In this document: one piece after another, positions 1-6,599 of the stretch
Layout of the letters: every line of letters starts with the position of its first letter
How positions within the stretch are numbered: position 1 is the stretch's first letter
Source: Rhodoferax sp.
GTDB lineage: Bacteria > Pseudomonadota > Gammaproteobacteria > Burkholderiales > Burkholderiaceae_C
DNA: 9,984 nucleotides
Direction: 5' to 3'
Assembly: GCA_020048795.1 (NCBI GenBank)
Contig: JAIFMA010000106.1
Span: forward strand, 1-9,984
Translations under genes and position numbers: made by a program
The notes under the pieces: generated by a model
Database searches by the model: none
The model's input: the letters and a program-made list of their open reading frames with translations, nothing else
Told to the model about the DNA's origin: nothing

Positions 1-280
1 GGTCATTCCACAGGCGACCGCAGAGAGTGTTACTGTTGATTTTTCCTAGGGTGGCTGACATTACGCCGCTGGGTTAAGCGATTTCAGCAAATCTCGTGTC
101 CCTTCTTCAGAGGGAAAATCCGCTCGTTTTACCTTTTCGAGGGGATGGGCTCATTTAGCCGACTCAGAGCCGCTGTAGCGTGTCACAGAGACAGAACCGT
201 GTACGCAACGCTACGAGGCAGGGAAAGAAGATGACTTCAGCCACTGCCGAAATGGCTTTGGCGTTACCTACCCAAGGTAG
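1..280 (+). other. Gene-free segment upstream of group II intron domain V
   Basis: No reading frame here begins with a credible start and ribosome binding site, and all three + frames contain stops. The right part is rich in short hairpins: AGCCA 239-243 with TGGCT 253-257, and CTACC 268-272 with GGTAG 276-280 around a three-base loop, directly abutting the domain V motif at 281. Because domain V follows, this stretch is probably intron RNA (domains III and IV, perhaps more) or the tail of a decayed intron ORF. I did not find a GTGYG-type intron 5' end, so the 5' part probably lies before the window. If the CTACC/GGTAG hairpin is the whole of domain IV, the intron had no reverse transcriptase here. 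This reading is inference. Confidence 0.35.
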
Positions 281-300
281 GAGCCGTATGCCCGAATTGG

Positions 301-326
301 GCAAGGCGTTCACTTAATCTGTTGAT
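301..326. repeat. Left terminal inverted repeat of the MITE-like element
   Basis: Twenty-six bases are exactly complementary to 473-498. The repeat includes the core GGCGTTCACTTAATC. The outermost base (301) may belong to the target duplication instead. Confidence 0.85.
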
Positions 327-497
327 ACAGCAAGTCAACATCAGAAAATACCACAACAAATCAATGACTTATATCGAAATCTGTTCGGGTTTCAGCGACG
401 AAATATTTTCAGCAAAATTGCGCGCGCTAAGTCTCTGTGTCAATTGAGAAAAGTGACTCGATTGAGAGCTTCATCAACAGATTAAGTGAACGCCTTG
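302..497. mobile_element. MITE-like element with perfect 25-26 bp terminal inverted repeats
   Basis: The left end (301-326, beginning GCAAGGCGTTCACTTAATCT) is the exact reverse complement of 473-498. The ends are flanked by a direct repeat CGAATTGGGCA (293-303 and 498-508). Consistent boundaries are 302-497 with a 9-bp target duplication (CGAATTGGG) or 301-498 with a 7-bp one (GAATTGG). The interior is AT-rich and has no ORF, so the element is non-autonomous and would need a transposase in trans. Removing one target copy plus the element restores an uninterrupted intron domain V, which independently supports insertion. I cannot assign the parental IS family; a target duplication of 7 to 9 bp is compatible with several. 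Confidence 0.8.
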
Positions 498-498
498 C
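473..498. repeat. Right terminal inverted repeat of the MITE-like element
   Basis: This is the exact reverse complement of 301-326, followed directly by the second copy of the target sequence (GAATTGGGCA, 499-508). Confidence 0.85.
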
Positions 499-584
499 GA
501 ATTGGGCACGTACGGATCTGTGCGGGGGGCATCCAGTAATGGATGTCCCTACCGCGATTGGGACAAATGCGACGTATGTGATTT

Positions 585-612
585 CAAAAAATAGGATTAA
601 ACTGGACCTATT
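585..612 (-). terminator. Possible intrinsic terminator of the liv operon
   Basis: Read on the minus strand, AATAGG (612-607), an 11-base loop and CCTATT (595-590) form a six-pair stem. It runs straight into a T tract (TTTTTT ending at 586, including the last two stem bases). It lies about 50 bases past the livF stop. The stem is short and AT-rich, so it would be a weak terminator. A second hairpin, CGCAAG 643-648 with CTTGCG 653-658, ends just beside the livF stop but lacks a T tract. Confidence 0.4.
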
Positions 613-658
613 GTCGGTCTTTGGAAGAGCTCAATATTGAGTCGCAAGATGACTTGCG

Positions 659-1369
659 TCAGGTGTTGTGGTGTGTTCCTAAATACAACTCCGTCATACG
701 TACATCGTTCAGTAGATCTGAGGCTAAACCTGACAACACGATACCCCCCTGATCAAGAATGTAGCCGCGTTGACTTATTGCCAGTGCCTGACGCGCACGC
801 TGCTCTACCATCAAAACAGAAACATGCTGCGTTGGTAATGTCAGTACCATATTGAAGACGTGCTGAACTAGGGAAGGTGCCAATGCAGCAGTAGGCTCAT
901 CCAACACGATCACGCGTGGTGAGCCCATTAGGGCTCTAGCAAAGGCTAACTGTTGTCGTTCACCACCGGAAAGCGTACCCGCTAGTTGGTGCAGCCGGGG
1001 TTTGAGTGCACCAAACAAGTCCAGCATTTCCTCAATGCGACTTGAATGGACATTGTGCCCGGCTACTCGAAGATTTTCCTGAACACTCAGGCTCCGAAAT
1101 ACGTTGGCTACTTGAGGTACACAGGCCAATCCAGCATCAATACGGTCTTCCGTGGGCAGGTGGCAAATTTCTTGGTCGTTCAGTTTGACGCTGCCATTTG
1201 CACGAGGAAGTAGCCCGACAATTGCTTTTAGAAGTGTCGATTTACCAGACCCATTGGTCCCGGCAATCGTCACGATTTCCCCTTCTTGCACAACTAAAGA
1301 GATACCGTGCAGAATGTCAGTTTCGCCATATCCACCACAAAGATCGCGTACCTCAAGAACTGTGCTCAC
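659..1369 (-). CDS. livF: Branched-chain amino acid-type ABC transporter ATPase LivF
   Basis: This is one of two cytoplasmic ATPases that drive a HAAT-family importer. The 236 residues match the family's usual length. Walker A is GTNGSGKST at 37-45, the Q-loop glutamine is in VPQ (Q86), the signature is LSGGERQ (133-139) and Walker B is VIVLDEP (153-159). The switch position reads VEQ (Q190), which is normal for LivF and separates it from LivG. The start is GTG, overlapping the livG stop as GTGA, so translation is probably coupled. The Walker A has T where most family members have P (GPNG), a change shared with the adjacent LivG. It is the last gene of the operon. Substrate specificity cannot be read from an ATPase; the name gives the family only. 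Confidence 0.92.
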   Translation of the reverse strand: MSTVLEVRDLCGGYGETDILHGISLVVQEGEIVTIAGTNGSGKSTLLKAIVGLLPRANGSVKLNDQEICHLPTEDRIDAGLACVPQVANVFRSLSVQENLRVAGHNVHSSRIEEMLDLFGALKPRLHQLAGTLSGGERQQLAFARALMGSPRVIVLDEPTAALAPSLVQHVFNMVLTLPTQHVSVLMVEQRARQALAISQRGYILDQGGIVLSGLASDLLNDVRMTELYLGTHHNT

Positions 1370-2124
1370 ACCACGCCCCCCATATAGGCCGCCTGGACGC
1401 GAGAATCTTCCAAAACTAGATGTGGATCACCGTCAGCCAGTATCTGTCCTTGATCCATGACGACCAGACGCTGTACGAAAGACTTTAATGCTTGCAAGTG
1501 ATGCTCTACGATGACCAGCGCAATACCTTGCTTATTTAATTTCTCTAGCACCGCCACGATAGCGCCTATCAGCACAGGGTTGACTCCTGCAAATGGCTCA
1601 TCAAGCATGATCAATGATGGTTTAAGCATCAAAACCCTTGCCAGCTCAAGTAATTTCTTTTGGCCTCCTGACAAACCACCTGCATGCTGGTTGCGAACCA
1701 CTGAAAGTCGAACAAATTCAAGAATTTCATCGGCATGTTGAATTAGCTCCTGCTCGTGACGTTTCGAGGCATTCCGTGCAAACCAGCAAGAAAAAATGGA
1801 TTCATACCTTTTGTTGGGGGCCGCAGCAAGCAGATTTTCAAGAACGGTCAGCCGAGCAAATTCTCTTGGGGTTTGAAATGTTCGTGCCAAACCCAAGCGC
1901 GCGCGTGCATACACAGGTTGACTTGTCACATCTTGACCTTGGAACATTATTCGGCCAGTACTTGTCGCTTGTTGGCCCGCAATTGCTGCAAAAAGCGTGG
2001 ACTTACCAGCCCCATTGGTCCCTGCAATACCGAGCAATTCACCACTGCTAATTGTGAGGGACACATCGTTGACTGCGCGGAAGGCATCAAAGTCGACGCA
2101 AACCTGTTGAACCTCGAGCATCAT
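1366..2124 (-). CDS. livG: Branched-chain amino acid-type ABC transporter ATPase LivG
   Basis: This is the second ATPase of the importer and presumably forms a heterodimer with LivF. The 252 residues are full length. Walker A is GTNGAGKST (35-43), the Q-loop is around TFQ (Q84), the signature is LSGGQKK (151-157), Walker B is LIMLDEP (171-177) and the switch histidine is in VEHH (H208). The segment around 85-130 before the signature contains the long LivG-type helical insert. The start is an ATG ATG pair whose first ATG overlaps the livM stop (ATGA, 2121-2124). As in LivF, the Walker A has T in place of the common P. It sits between livM and livF in an unbroken overlap chain. Confidence 0.93.
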   Translation of the reverse strand: MMLEVQQVCVDFDAFRAVNDVSLTISSGELLGIAGTNGAGKSTLFAAIAGQQATSTGRIMFQGQDVTSQPVYARARLGLARTFQTPREFARLTVLENLLAAAPNKRYESIFSCWFARNASKRHEQELIQHADEILEFVRLSVVRNQHAGGLSGGQKKLLELARVLMLKPSLIMLDEPFAGVNPVLIGAIVAVLEKLNKQGIALVIVEHHLQALKSFVQRLVVMDQGQILADGDPHLVLEDSRVQAAYMGGVV

Positions 2125-3005
2125 GGAGCGGGCTTTCCGAACATGCCCTGTGGACGGTAAATGACAAACAGTACCAACGCTAGTCCGATCAAAGCCAGGC
2201 GGACACTGGCCATCTGAATTTCGGCGACCCCAGGAAATACATCCCGAATGAAGCGAGAACCTTCAAGAAATAACATCAACAAGGCGGTTCCAAAAAGTGC
2301 GCCGCGCAATGAACCTATTCCACCCAAAATAATGCTCATCCAAACATAGAAAGTGACCAACGGGATGAATTGTTCGGGTGTCAAAAAAGTGATGAAATGC
2401 GCGTAAAACGCACCAGCTATCCCCGCTAGCGCGGCCCCCACCATGAATACCCGGATTTTGAATCCGGCAGGGTCTTTTCCCAGGGCCAGAACTGCCGGCT
2501 CATTGTCTCGGATTGCTCGTAACATTCGACCGAAGGGACTTCGTTGCAGCAAAGATACCGCCACGGCCGCTGCCGCTGTAACACCTAAGAGCGTTAAGAA
2601 AATGATCCAACTGCGCAATGAGGCCGAGAGACCTGGATACAAGCCGGGAATTCCTGGCAGCCCTTGCACGCCCCGTGTTAGCCACTCTTCCTGCTGAATC
2701 AAGATGCGTGTTGTTTCCGAAAACCCCAGTGTGACTATTGCTAGGTAGTCATCGCCAAGTCGCAACGCCGCTATACCAAGTGGGACAGAAGCTAATGCGG
2801 CAACCACACCTGCAGCCAAGAACGACAGTGGCAAGGGCCAACCTCGCATGGACAGCAGGGCTGATGTATAAGCTCCGATCGCAAAAAATGCTACATGCCC
2901 GAAATTTATTAGCCCCGTCTCACCATATTGCAAATTAAGTCCAATAGCCAACAGTGCGTAGATCAGCACAACTGTACCAACTGCGAGCAAGTAGGCATCC
3001 ATCAT
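2121..3005 (-). CDS. livM: Branched-chain amino acid-type ABC transporter permease LivM
   Basis: This is an inner-membrane permease subunit of 294 residues, made of repeated hydrophobic segments. It begins with a membrane helix (LLAVGTVVLIYALLAIGLNL). The family motif NLQYGETGLINFGHVAFFAIG follows at roughly 24-44, the segment that identifies LivM. The cytoplasmic loop RAIRDNEPAVLALGKDPAG lies near 185-205 and is the expected ATPase-contact region. The C-terminus VIYRPQGMFGKPAP is also typical. The start is an ATG ATG pair overlapping the livH stop (ATGA). The length is normal for the shorter LivM proteins, which lack the long N-terminal extension of the E. coli protein. It pairs with LivH to form the channel. 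Confidence 0.93.
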   Translation of the reverse strand: MMDAYLLAVGTVVLIYALLAIGLNLQYGETGLINFGHVAFFAIGAYTSALLSMRGWPLPLSFLAAGVVAALASVPLGIAALRLGDDYLAIVTLGFSETTRILIQQEEWLTRGVQGLPGIPGLYPGLSASLRSWIIFLTLLGVTAAAAVAVSLLQRSPFGRMLRAIRDNEPAVLALGKDPAGFKIRVFMVGAALAGIAGAFYAHFITFLTPEQFIPLVTFYVWMSIILGGIGSLRGALFGTALLMLFLEGSRFIRDVFPGVAEIQMASVRLALIGLALVLFVIYRPQGMFGKPAP

Positions 3006-3877
3006 CGAACCTTTTCGATGTGACCAAACAAGCCGCCAGGTCGCACAAGCAACACCGACAGCATCACTATGAAGGCCACTGCTATCTTGTAGCTAGGGCC
3101 AACCAATGGTATTGACAACTCTTGCGCTATTCCCATCAACACTGCGCCTAGCACTGCACCTATTGGGTGACCGATTCCACCCAGAATCATGGCAGCAAAG
3201 GCCGGTAAAAGCATTTCCCAACCCATGTCGGGCATGATCACTGCTTTAACCCCTAACAGCACACCACCTGCCGCACATAAAGCCCCAAATAGCATCCATA
3301 ACATCCACATCAATTTGCGCGAACGAACGCCACTTAGCCTTGCAAGCTCAGGATTGTCAGCGATGGCACGCAATTGACGTCCACTGGGAGTTAACTGTAA
3401 CCAACAAAATACCAACAGCAATATGAGGAGAGCCACCGCCGCAATTGCCAGATCGGTTGGCAAAACACGTATACCGTCCCAGTTCCATGACCTAACCAAG
3501 GGTAATTCAAAGGTATGTATGTCGTGCCCAGCAACGATTGAAATGACGCTTCTGAGAATGAATCCAACACCAATGGCAGCCAAGAGACTGGCTACCATCG
3601 GTGAACGCGTCAGTCGCTGAAAAACTAGTCTGTATGAAAGCCATGACAGCAAAGCACCGCCAGCCAATGCGCCAACCACGGCCAAAGTAAAGTACTTGAT
3701 TCCCACCTGCTGCAAACCTAGGGCCACGTAGGCACCTAAAGTCATTGTGTCTCCAGCTGCCGCATTAGGGAACCGGTTGATCCCCATCACCAGAGTTAGA
3801 GCGAGAGCTGGTAACGCAATTACCAAGCCTTCGACGATCCCGTTGATTAGCAGGTTGAGGAATTCAATCAATATCAA
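3002..3877 (-). CDS. livH: Branched-chain amino acid-type ABC transporter permease LivH
   Basis: This is the partner inner-membrane permease of 291 residues, with hydrophobic helices throughout. Near the N-terminus, EGLVIALPALALTLVMGINR matches the LivH opening (usually G-x-I-Y-A-L-I-A-L-G-L-T-L-x-Y-G). A loop RAIADNPELARLSGVRSRK (around 195) is the likely ATPase contact, and the C-terminus VLLVRPGGLFG is typical. The start is TTG at 3877, overlapping the livK stop as TTGA. The next in-frame ATG is at residue 31 and would remove the first helix, so TTG is preferred. A rare start inside a stop overlap suggests that translation depends on ribosomes leaving livK. Confidence 0.92.
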   Translation of the reverse strand: MILIEFLNLLINGIVEGLVIALPALALTLVMGINRFPNAAAGDTMTLGAYVALGLQQVGIKYFTLAVVGALAGGALLSWLSYRLVFQRLTRSPMVASLLAAIGVGFILRSVISIVAGHDIHTFELPLVRSWNWDGIRVLPTDLAIAAVALLILLLVFCWLQLTPSGRQLRAIADNPELARLSGVRSRKLMWMLWMLFGALCAAGGVLLGVKAVIMPDMGWEMLLPAFAAMILGGIGHPIGAVLGAVLMGIAQELSIPLVGPSYKIAVAFIVMLSVLLVRPGGLFGHIEKVR

Positions 3878-5112
3878 GCTCCAACCAATGGCGACACGGC
3901 TACTACGTCACGGCGTATCAATTGACCTTTTTCGATCACATACACACCAAAATCCGGATTCGCATCACCCTCTTTGTCGAAGTCAAGTTTGCTCGATGCG
4001 CCGTCGTAATTGATTTTTTGTCTATTTGCCAGTAAGGCCTTGCCCTCAGCGAAGGTGCTGACTATTGTTCCTGGTGCGTTTGACACAGTTCGAATCTTTG
4101 CGTTGATCTGTTCAACCGTGGCGTTTGGACCAGCCGCTTCCATTGCCAAAGCCAGACTGATTACCATGTCATATGTCATAGCTGCATAGACGTTAGAGGA
4201 AGCTGGTTTGCCGGTTGCTTTCAAGAAAAGGGCATCAAAGTGCTTGTACGATGGAGCCGTTTCGCTTGAGACTGTGTCCACTGAAATTATGCCCTCCGTT
4301 ATCTCAGCCCCCAATACCTTGATGAGTTCCGGATTCGCTGCCCACCCAGGAATAATCCAGTTGGTTTTTTCCCCTGATTGATACCATTCACGCAAGATAA
4401 TTGTTGTGTCGGGCAGATAAGATCCTGTCACGATAACATCGGGTTTTTCTGCAAGCACCTTTTGCAGTTCACTGCGATAACTGGGTCGGTTAGGCTCGTA
4501 AACTACGCTTGCGACGACTTTTCCACCTGCTGCGGTCCATGCGCGTGTGAACCCATCCGTGTTGCCACGGCCTGATGCGTTATTGAATGCCATAGTGGCA
4601 GGACGCTTGAATTTGTATTTTTTGGCAATTTCGGCGAAGGCGTAACCGAAACGGTCATTGGTTGCCTGAAAGCGCCAGACCAAATCTTTCTTGTCTTCCG
4701 TAGAGATGGCTGGTGCACCTGAGACATTCATTTCGATAATTCCAGCGGTATCGGTCAAAGGCATGACTGCCAGAGTTACCCCTGATGCCCAAGTGCCTAG
4801 TATCGCCTGCACCTTGTTCACCTCAATGAGCTTCTTCGCAGCCAGAACGGCCGCTTGCGGTTGTGTCTGGGTGTCTTCTGTGAAAACTTCCAGCTTGCGC
4901 CCACCTGCTCCGCCTGCGGCATTGACTTCATCTACTGCCAATAGGATGGCTTTTTGCATACCAGGACCATACGTGCCGCCCGCACCGGTTATCGGGTTGA
5001 GCGCACCAACGCGAAAGGTCCCTTGCGATTGGGCAAAGACCAAACTTGGCAATGAGCAGGTTGCTGCAGCTAGACCTGTAGACTGAAGGAACTGACGACG
5101 ATCGATGGACAT
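3874..5112 (-). CDS. livK: ABC transporter periplasmic substrate-binding protein (LivK-like), Tat-exported
   Basis: This is a 412-residue extracytoplasmic binding protein of the leucine-binding family (Peripla_BP_6). The N-terminus carries a twin-arginine signal: MSIDRRQFLQ, a hydrophobic stretch, then LVFA-Q, giving probable cleavage after A27. The mature part opens with FRVGALNPITGAGGTYGPGMQ, the usual first strand and ligand loop, and continues with DEVNAAGGAGGRKLEV, which is characteristic. An AAAGGAG ribosome binding site (5121-5127) sits eight bases before the ATG, 22 bases after the amidohydrolase stop. It is expected to capture the ligand and deliver it to LivHM. Many LivK proteins bind aromatics, amides or short peptides instead of branched-chain amino acids, and the pairing with a hydrolase argues for a non-standard ligand here (inference). 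Confidence 0.92.
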   Translation of the reverse strand: MSIDRRQFLQSTGLAAATCSLPSLVFAQSQGTFRVGALNPITGAGGTYGPGMQKAILLAVDEVNAAGGAGGRKLEVFTEDTQTQPQAAVLAAKKLIEVNKVQAILGTWASGVTLAVMPLTDTAGIIEMNVSGAPAISTEDKKDLVWRFQATNDRFGYAFAEIAKKYKFKRPATMAFNNASGRGNTDGFTRAWTAAGGKVVASVVYEPNRPSYRSELQKVLAEKPDVIVTGSYLPDTTIILREWYQSGEKTNWIIPGWAANPELIKVLGAEITEGIISVDTVSSETAPSYKHFDALFLKATGKPASSNVYAAMTYDMVISLALAMEAAGPNATVEQINAKIRTVSNAPGTIVSTFAEGKALLANRQKINYDGASSKLDFDKEGDANPDFGVYVIEKGQLIRRDVVAVSPLVGA

Positions 5113-5120
5113 GAAGAAAA

Positions 5121-5127
5121 CTCCTTT
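5121..5127 (-). promoter_or_regulatory. Ribosome binding site of livK
   Basis: AAAGGAG on the minus strand, eight bases before the livK ATG. It lies in the 22-base gap after the amidohydrolase stop. It is the strongest such site seen in the operon, which fits the need for excess binding protein over membrane subunits. Confidence 0.75.
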
Positions 5128-5134
5128 GTATGAT

Positions 5135-6361
5135 TTAAACGAGAGACTTGTGAAACTTACCGTCTTTCATGATTGCCAGCATATGCTCACCCTGGCCAAG
5201 AAGTACGTTGATGTCGTTGAGCGGGTTTCCATCGAGTACCAGTAGATCAGCCACTGCACCTGGCGAGATCGTTCCGTAACGACCAATTCCCATGATAATT
5301 TCGGCTGCGTAAGTTGTAGCCGATCTGATCGCCTCAAGATTTCCCAATACTTGTGCTCGCAAACGAAATTCTTCAGACTGAAGGCGCTGGGATTCACCTA
5401 GAAGGTCAGTGCCAAAACCCATTTTTACGCCGGCTTGGGCCAAAGTCTCAATGGCGCGCATGCCAGGCTCCCGCACAGCATTAATTTTGGACACGGCTTC
5501 AGGCGGAAACCCATAGGAAGCTCCTTCACTAAAAAGTGCCTCGTAAGTGATGAGCGTAGGCACTGCGTAAGCGCCATGCGCCGCTAGTACCTTGGCCGCC
5601 TCAGTATCCGCCAAATTCCCATGTTCAATGGTACGAACTCCACACTCTACTGCGCGTCTTATCGCCAAAGAGGTGTAAGCATGGGCCATCACATAGGTTC
5701 CTGCATTGGTTGCTTCTTCAACCATGGCTCGAATTTCATCACGTCCATAGCCCAGAAAATGAATCGGATCATTTGGAGATGCCACTCCACCAGAAGCCAT
5801 GATTTTGATTTGACTGGCACCCTTTTGGATTTCATCCCGTACAGCAAAGCGCACTGCATCAATACCGTCCGCGATGCGCGAGATTGACCCCAACTTCTGG
5901 GAGCAAAAACACGGCTCCATAATGTCAGACCGAGGGCGAAAGTCGCCATGCCCTCCAGTTTGTGAAATGGCACGTCCAGCAGGGAATATGCGCGGTCCCT
6001 TTACCAACCCGGTACGAGTAGCTTCAGCCAATGCCCAGTCTGCGCCCCCAGCATCACGTACTGAAGTAAATCCTCGGTTGATCATGCCCTCAATGATTGG
6101 GATCGCTCGCAACACAGCCAGAACATTTGGCATATTGGCATTTGTACCCAAATTTAGGTTCGATGCCATACAGTGGACATGACAGTCAATCAGTCCAGGC
6201 ATCAGGATCTTGCCATGCAAATCAATAGATTGATCAGTAGTTGTGGTTAACGGTCTCTCCGACACTTCGACGATTTGGTCATCCTTGACCAGTACATCTC
6301 TAGGAGACAATATTTGTCCTAATGCGGGGTCGAGAATGGCGGCGTTGCGGAAAAGAATCAT
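5135..6361 (-). CDS. Amidohydrolase, COG1228 (imidazolonepropionase / Xaa-Pro dipeptidase-like)
   Basis: This is a 408-residue metal-dependent hydrolase of the amidohydrolase superfamily, expected to be cytoplasmic since no signal peptide is seen. All metal-centre residues are visible: HxH at H61 and H63 in LIDCHVHC, a likely carboxylated lysine K186 in IKIMASGG, H227 in MAHAY, H247 in IEHGN and D319 in GFGTDLLG. Other subgroup marks are TSVRDAGG (99-106) and GGHGDFRP (136-143). The C-terminal ADLLVLDGNPL segment closes the small beta domain formed with the N-terminus. Relatives hydrolyse N-acyl amino acids, Xaa-Pro-type dipeptides or cyclic amides; the substrate cannot be fixed by reading. 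It is the first gene of the operon, 22 bp before livK, so it probably acts on what the transporter imports. The ATG has only a poor ribosome binding site. Confidence 0.88.
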   Translation of the reverse strand: MILFRNAAILDPALGQILSPRDVLVKDDQIVEVSERPLTTTTDQSIDLHGKILMPGLIDCHVHCMASNLNLGTNANMPNVLAVLRAIPIIEGMINRGFTSVRDAGGADWALAEATRTGLVKGPRIFPAGRAISQTGGHGDFRPRSDIMEPCFCSQKLGSISRIADGIDAVRFAVRDEIQKGASQIKIMASGGVASPNDPIHFLGYGRDEIRAMVEEATNAGTYVMAHAYTSLAIRRAVECGVRTIEHGNLADTEAAKVLAAHGAYAVPTLITYEALFSEGASYGFPPEAVSKINAVREPGMRAIETLAQAGVKMGFGTDLLGESQRLQSEEFRLRAQVLGNLEAIRSATTYAAEIIMGIGRYGTISPGAVADLLVLDGNPLNDINVLLGQGEHMLAIMKDGKFHKSLV

Positions 6362-6456
6362 GATCTTTTGGAAGGTTATTTATACGAAAGTACACAAATT
6401 TATTACTTGGAAATTCATTGTGTAGAGCAAGCCACATCATCGCAAGCGAGAAAAAT

Positions 6457-6470
6457 TCATGACATCATGA
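6457..6470. promoter_or_regulatory. Candidate operator upstream of the amidohydrolase-liv operon
   Basis: Two TCATGA hexamers separated by CA form a 14-bp near-palindrome about 95 bases before the amidohydrolase start. A third partial copy is at 6478-6482. No regulator gene lies in the operon, so the binding protein is unknown. The call rests on symmetry alone. Confidence 0.25.
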
Positions 6471-6523
6471 GAAAAAATCATGCGTCACTACAAATGAGTA
6501 AGAAATTTGATAGTTGGCTAAAT

Positions 6524-6549
6524 GTGCCGATCCCCCGAAAATCGGACAC
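6524..6549. repeat. Imperfect palindrome resembling an insertion sequence end
   Basis: GTGCCGAT (6524-6531) and ATCGG-A-CAC (6541-6549) form an inverted repeat around CCCCCGAAA with one bulged base. Read on the minus strand from 6548, TGTCCGATTTTCGGGGG looks like the terminal repeat of many IS3-type elements. No transposase gene adjoins it, so it may be a solo end left by deletion, or simply a stable hairpin. The family is not established. Confidence 0.3.
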
Positions 6550-6581
6550 TATGTAAAGTTGGCTGCAATCGCACACCACCG

Positions 6582-6599
6582 AGGCGGATTAAGCCGCCT
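6582..6599 (-). other. Stem-loop across the stop codon of the HTH antitoxin gene
   Basis: AGGCGG (6582-6587) pairs with CCGCCT (6594-6599) around a six-base loop that contains the TAA stop. A T tract is missing on the exit side, so it is not a standard intrinsic terminator. It could stabilise the 3' end of the message. Confidence 0.3.

Larger units (their letters stand above)
281..558 (+). ncRNA. Group II intron 3' end (domains V and VI), interrupted
   Basis: With the insertion at about 304-508 removed, the sequence reads GAGCCGTATGCCC, loop GAATT, GGGCACGTACGGATC. This is the signature of group II intron domain V: the AGC triad at 282-284, a lower stem GAGCCGTA (281-288) with TACGGATC (511-518), a two-base CG bulge (509-510) and an upper stem TGCCC/GGGCA. 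Domain VI follows: GCGG 522-525 pairs with CCGC 552-555, GGGG 526-529 with TCCC 546-549, and CATCC 530-534 with GGATG 541-545. A551 is bulged seven bases before the terminal AT (557-558), as expected for a branch point and 3' splice site. Oddities are a G283/A516 mismatch where G-U is usual and a five-base apical loop. The insertion in the catalytic domain should abolish splicing. Confidence 0.7.
6362..6588. other. Intergenic region upstream of the amidohydrolase-liv operon
   Basis: This AT-rich gap must contain the operon promoter, since the next gene upstream is an unrelated module. On the minus strand TATAAAT (6384-6378) resembles a -10 box, but no good -35 box lies 16-18 bases before it, and it would leave a leader of only about ten bases. 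TCATGA CA TCATGA (6457-6470) is a near-palindrome that could be an operator, with a further TCATG at 6478-6482. The IS-end-like palindrome at 6524-6549 and an 8-bp direct repeat AGTTGGCT (6512-6519, 6557-6564) are also here. No convincing ORF was seen. Confidence 0.5.

Noticed and set aside
281..303. GCCC-GAATT-GGGC as a stand-alone hairpin or terminator
   Set aside because: No T tract follows, and the flanking bases rejoin with 509-518 to make a group II domain V, which explains it better.
437..640. Plus-strand ORF of 67 codons in the left region
   Set aside because: It runs out of the MITE-like element, across its right inverted repeat and target duplication, and through intron domains V and VI, so it cannot be a conserved gene.
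630..641. CTCAATATTGAG perfect palindrome after livF
   Set aside because: No T tract follows on either strand and the arms are only six bases, so neither terminator nor operator is supported.
637..855. Plus-strand ORF opposite the end of livF
   Set aside because: It lies antisense to livF, whose ATPase motifs are clear, and has no ribosome binding site or known domain.
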